This document shows, piece after piece, positions 5,279 to 5,569 of a DNA stretch of 5,569 nt. How positions within the stretch are numbered: the stretch's first letter is position 1; each line of letters begins with the position of its first letter. The notes beneath the pieces were generated by a model. It was given only the letters and a program-made list of their open reading frames with translations. It had not been told where the DNA came from and made no database searches. Source of the DNA: Gammaproteobacteria bacterium (GTDB taxonomy: Bacteria > Pseudomonadota > Gammaproteobacteria > Eutrophobiales > Eutrophobiaceae); NCBI GenBank assembly GCA_018676275.1, contig JABHFC010000404.1:1-5569 (forward strand), in the 5' to 3' direction. The translations under genes were made by a program, and so were the position numbers.

Positions 5279-5569
5279 TTACTTCTTAATCATTCTGCGT
5301 GGACCTTTACGGGTACGCGCGTTGGTGCGAGTGCGTTGACCACGAACCGGTAGTCCACGACGATGGCGAATGCCACGATTTGTACCAAGATCCATCAATC
5401 GTTTAATGTTCATGGCTATTTCACGTCGTAGATCACCTTCCAGCTCATACTTGGTAATCTCACTTCGAACTTTGTCCAGATCGTCTTCACTCAACTCTCT
5501 GACTTTGGCATCTGTCTGAAGCCCACATGCCTTACAAATTTCCTTTGAACGTGTAAGCCCAATACCATA
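5279..5569 (-). CDS. rpsM: 30S ribosomal protein S13, C-terminal 96 residues (5' end outside window)
   Basis: S13 sits in the 30S head and contacts tRNA and the bridge to the 50S subunit. The frame is open from the window edge (first visible codon TAT, 5569-5567) to TAA at 5281-5279. The 96 visible residues align with E. coli residues 23-118 without a length change, so only about 22 N-terminal residues are missing. Visible features are the helix-hairpin-helix segment YGIGLTRSKEIC, then EGDLRREIAMNIKRLMDLG, RGIRHRRGLPVRGQRT and the basic tail NARTRKGPRRMIKK. A TTG at 5492-5494 is an ordinary internal leucine codon and not a start, because homology continues upstream of it. Two cysteines (CKAC) occur where E. 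coli has none; this is probably neutral. Confidence 0.98.
   Translation of the reverse strand, partial: YGIGLTRSKEICKACGLQTDAKVRELSEDDLDKVRSEITKYELEGDLRREIAMNIKRLMDLGTNRGIRHRRGLPVRGQRTRTNARTRKGPRRMIKK

Noticed and set aside
5279..5494. S13 starting at a TTG, 71 residues long
   Set aside because: Clear S13 homology continues upstream in frame to the window edge, so the gene is truncated by the window and not short.
1..5569. Mobile elements, CRISPR arrays, tRNA or rRNA genes
   Set aside because: No transposase, phage-like gene, direct-repeat array or tRNA cloverleaf could be seen on either strand; the window is compact housekeeping DNA.

Overview
The window looks like chromosomal DNA of a gammaproteobacterium. 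The evidence is the gene order rpsM-rpsK-rpsD-rpoA-rplQ, together with proteins that match the Escherichia coli versions in length and motifs: S11 129 aa, S4 206 aa, RpoA 334 aa and L17 129 aa. I cannot name a genus. Every supported gene lies on the minus strand, so the biological reading direction runs from high to low coordinates.

Right part (5569 to 2765): this is the distal part of the alpha ribosomal-protein operon. It holds rpsM (truncated at its 5' end by the window edge), rpsK, rpsD, rpoA and rplQ. The first four genes are separated by only 14-17 bp, and rpoA and rplQ by 61 bp. A strong, nearly symmetrical intrinsic terminator at 2713-2738 closes the operon.

Middle (2712 to 2483): this is the leader region of the leu genes. 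It carries a perfect TATAAT with no good -35 box, a possible 36-codon leader ORF ending in a run of Ile/Leu/Val codons, a 7-bp hairpin over those codons, a repeated GGTAAT whose second copy overlaps the leuC Shine-Dalgarno, and a 12-bp AT palindrome. This is the most interesting part of the window, although the regulatory reading is inference.

Left part (2482 to 1): leuC and leuD encode the two subunits of 3-isopropylmalate dehydratase and are 22 bp apart. An intrinsic terminator is built into the last codons of leuD, and its stem contains the stop codon. Beyond it, a separate unit begins with the first 120 codons of a homocitrate/isopropylmalate-synthase superfamily enzyme. It most resembles the Leptospira-type (R)-citramalate synthase. 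LeuCD isomerises both isopropylmalate and, in organisms with the citramalate route, citramalate. The neighbourhood could therefore serve leucine synthesis, threonine-independent isoleucine synthesis, or both. leuB is not found where gammaproteobacteria usually place it, directly after leuD.
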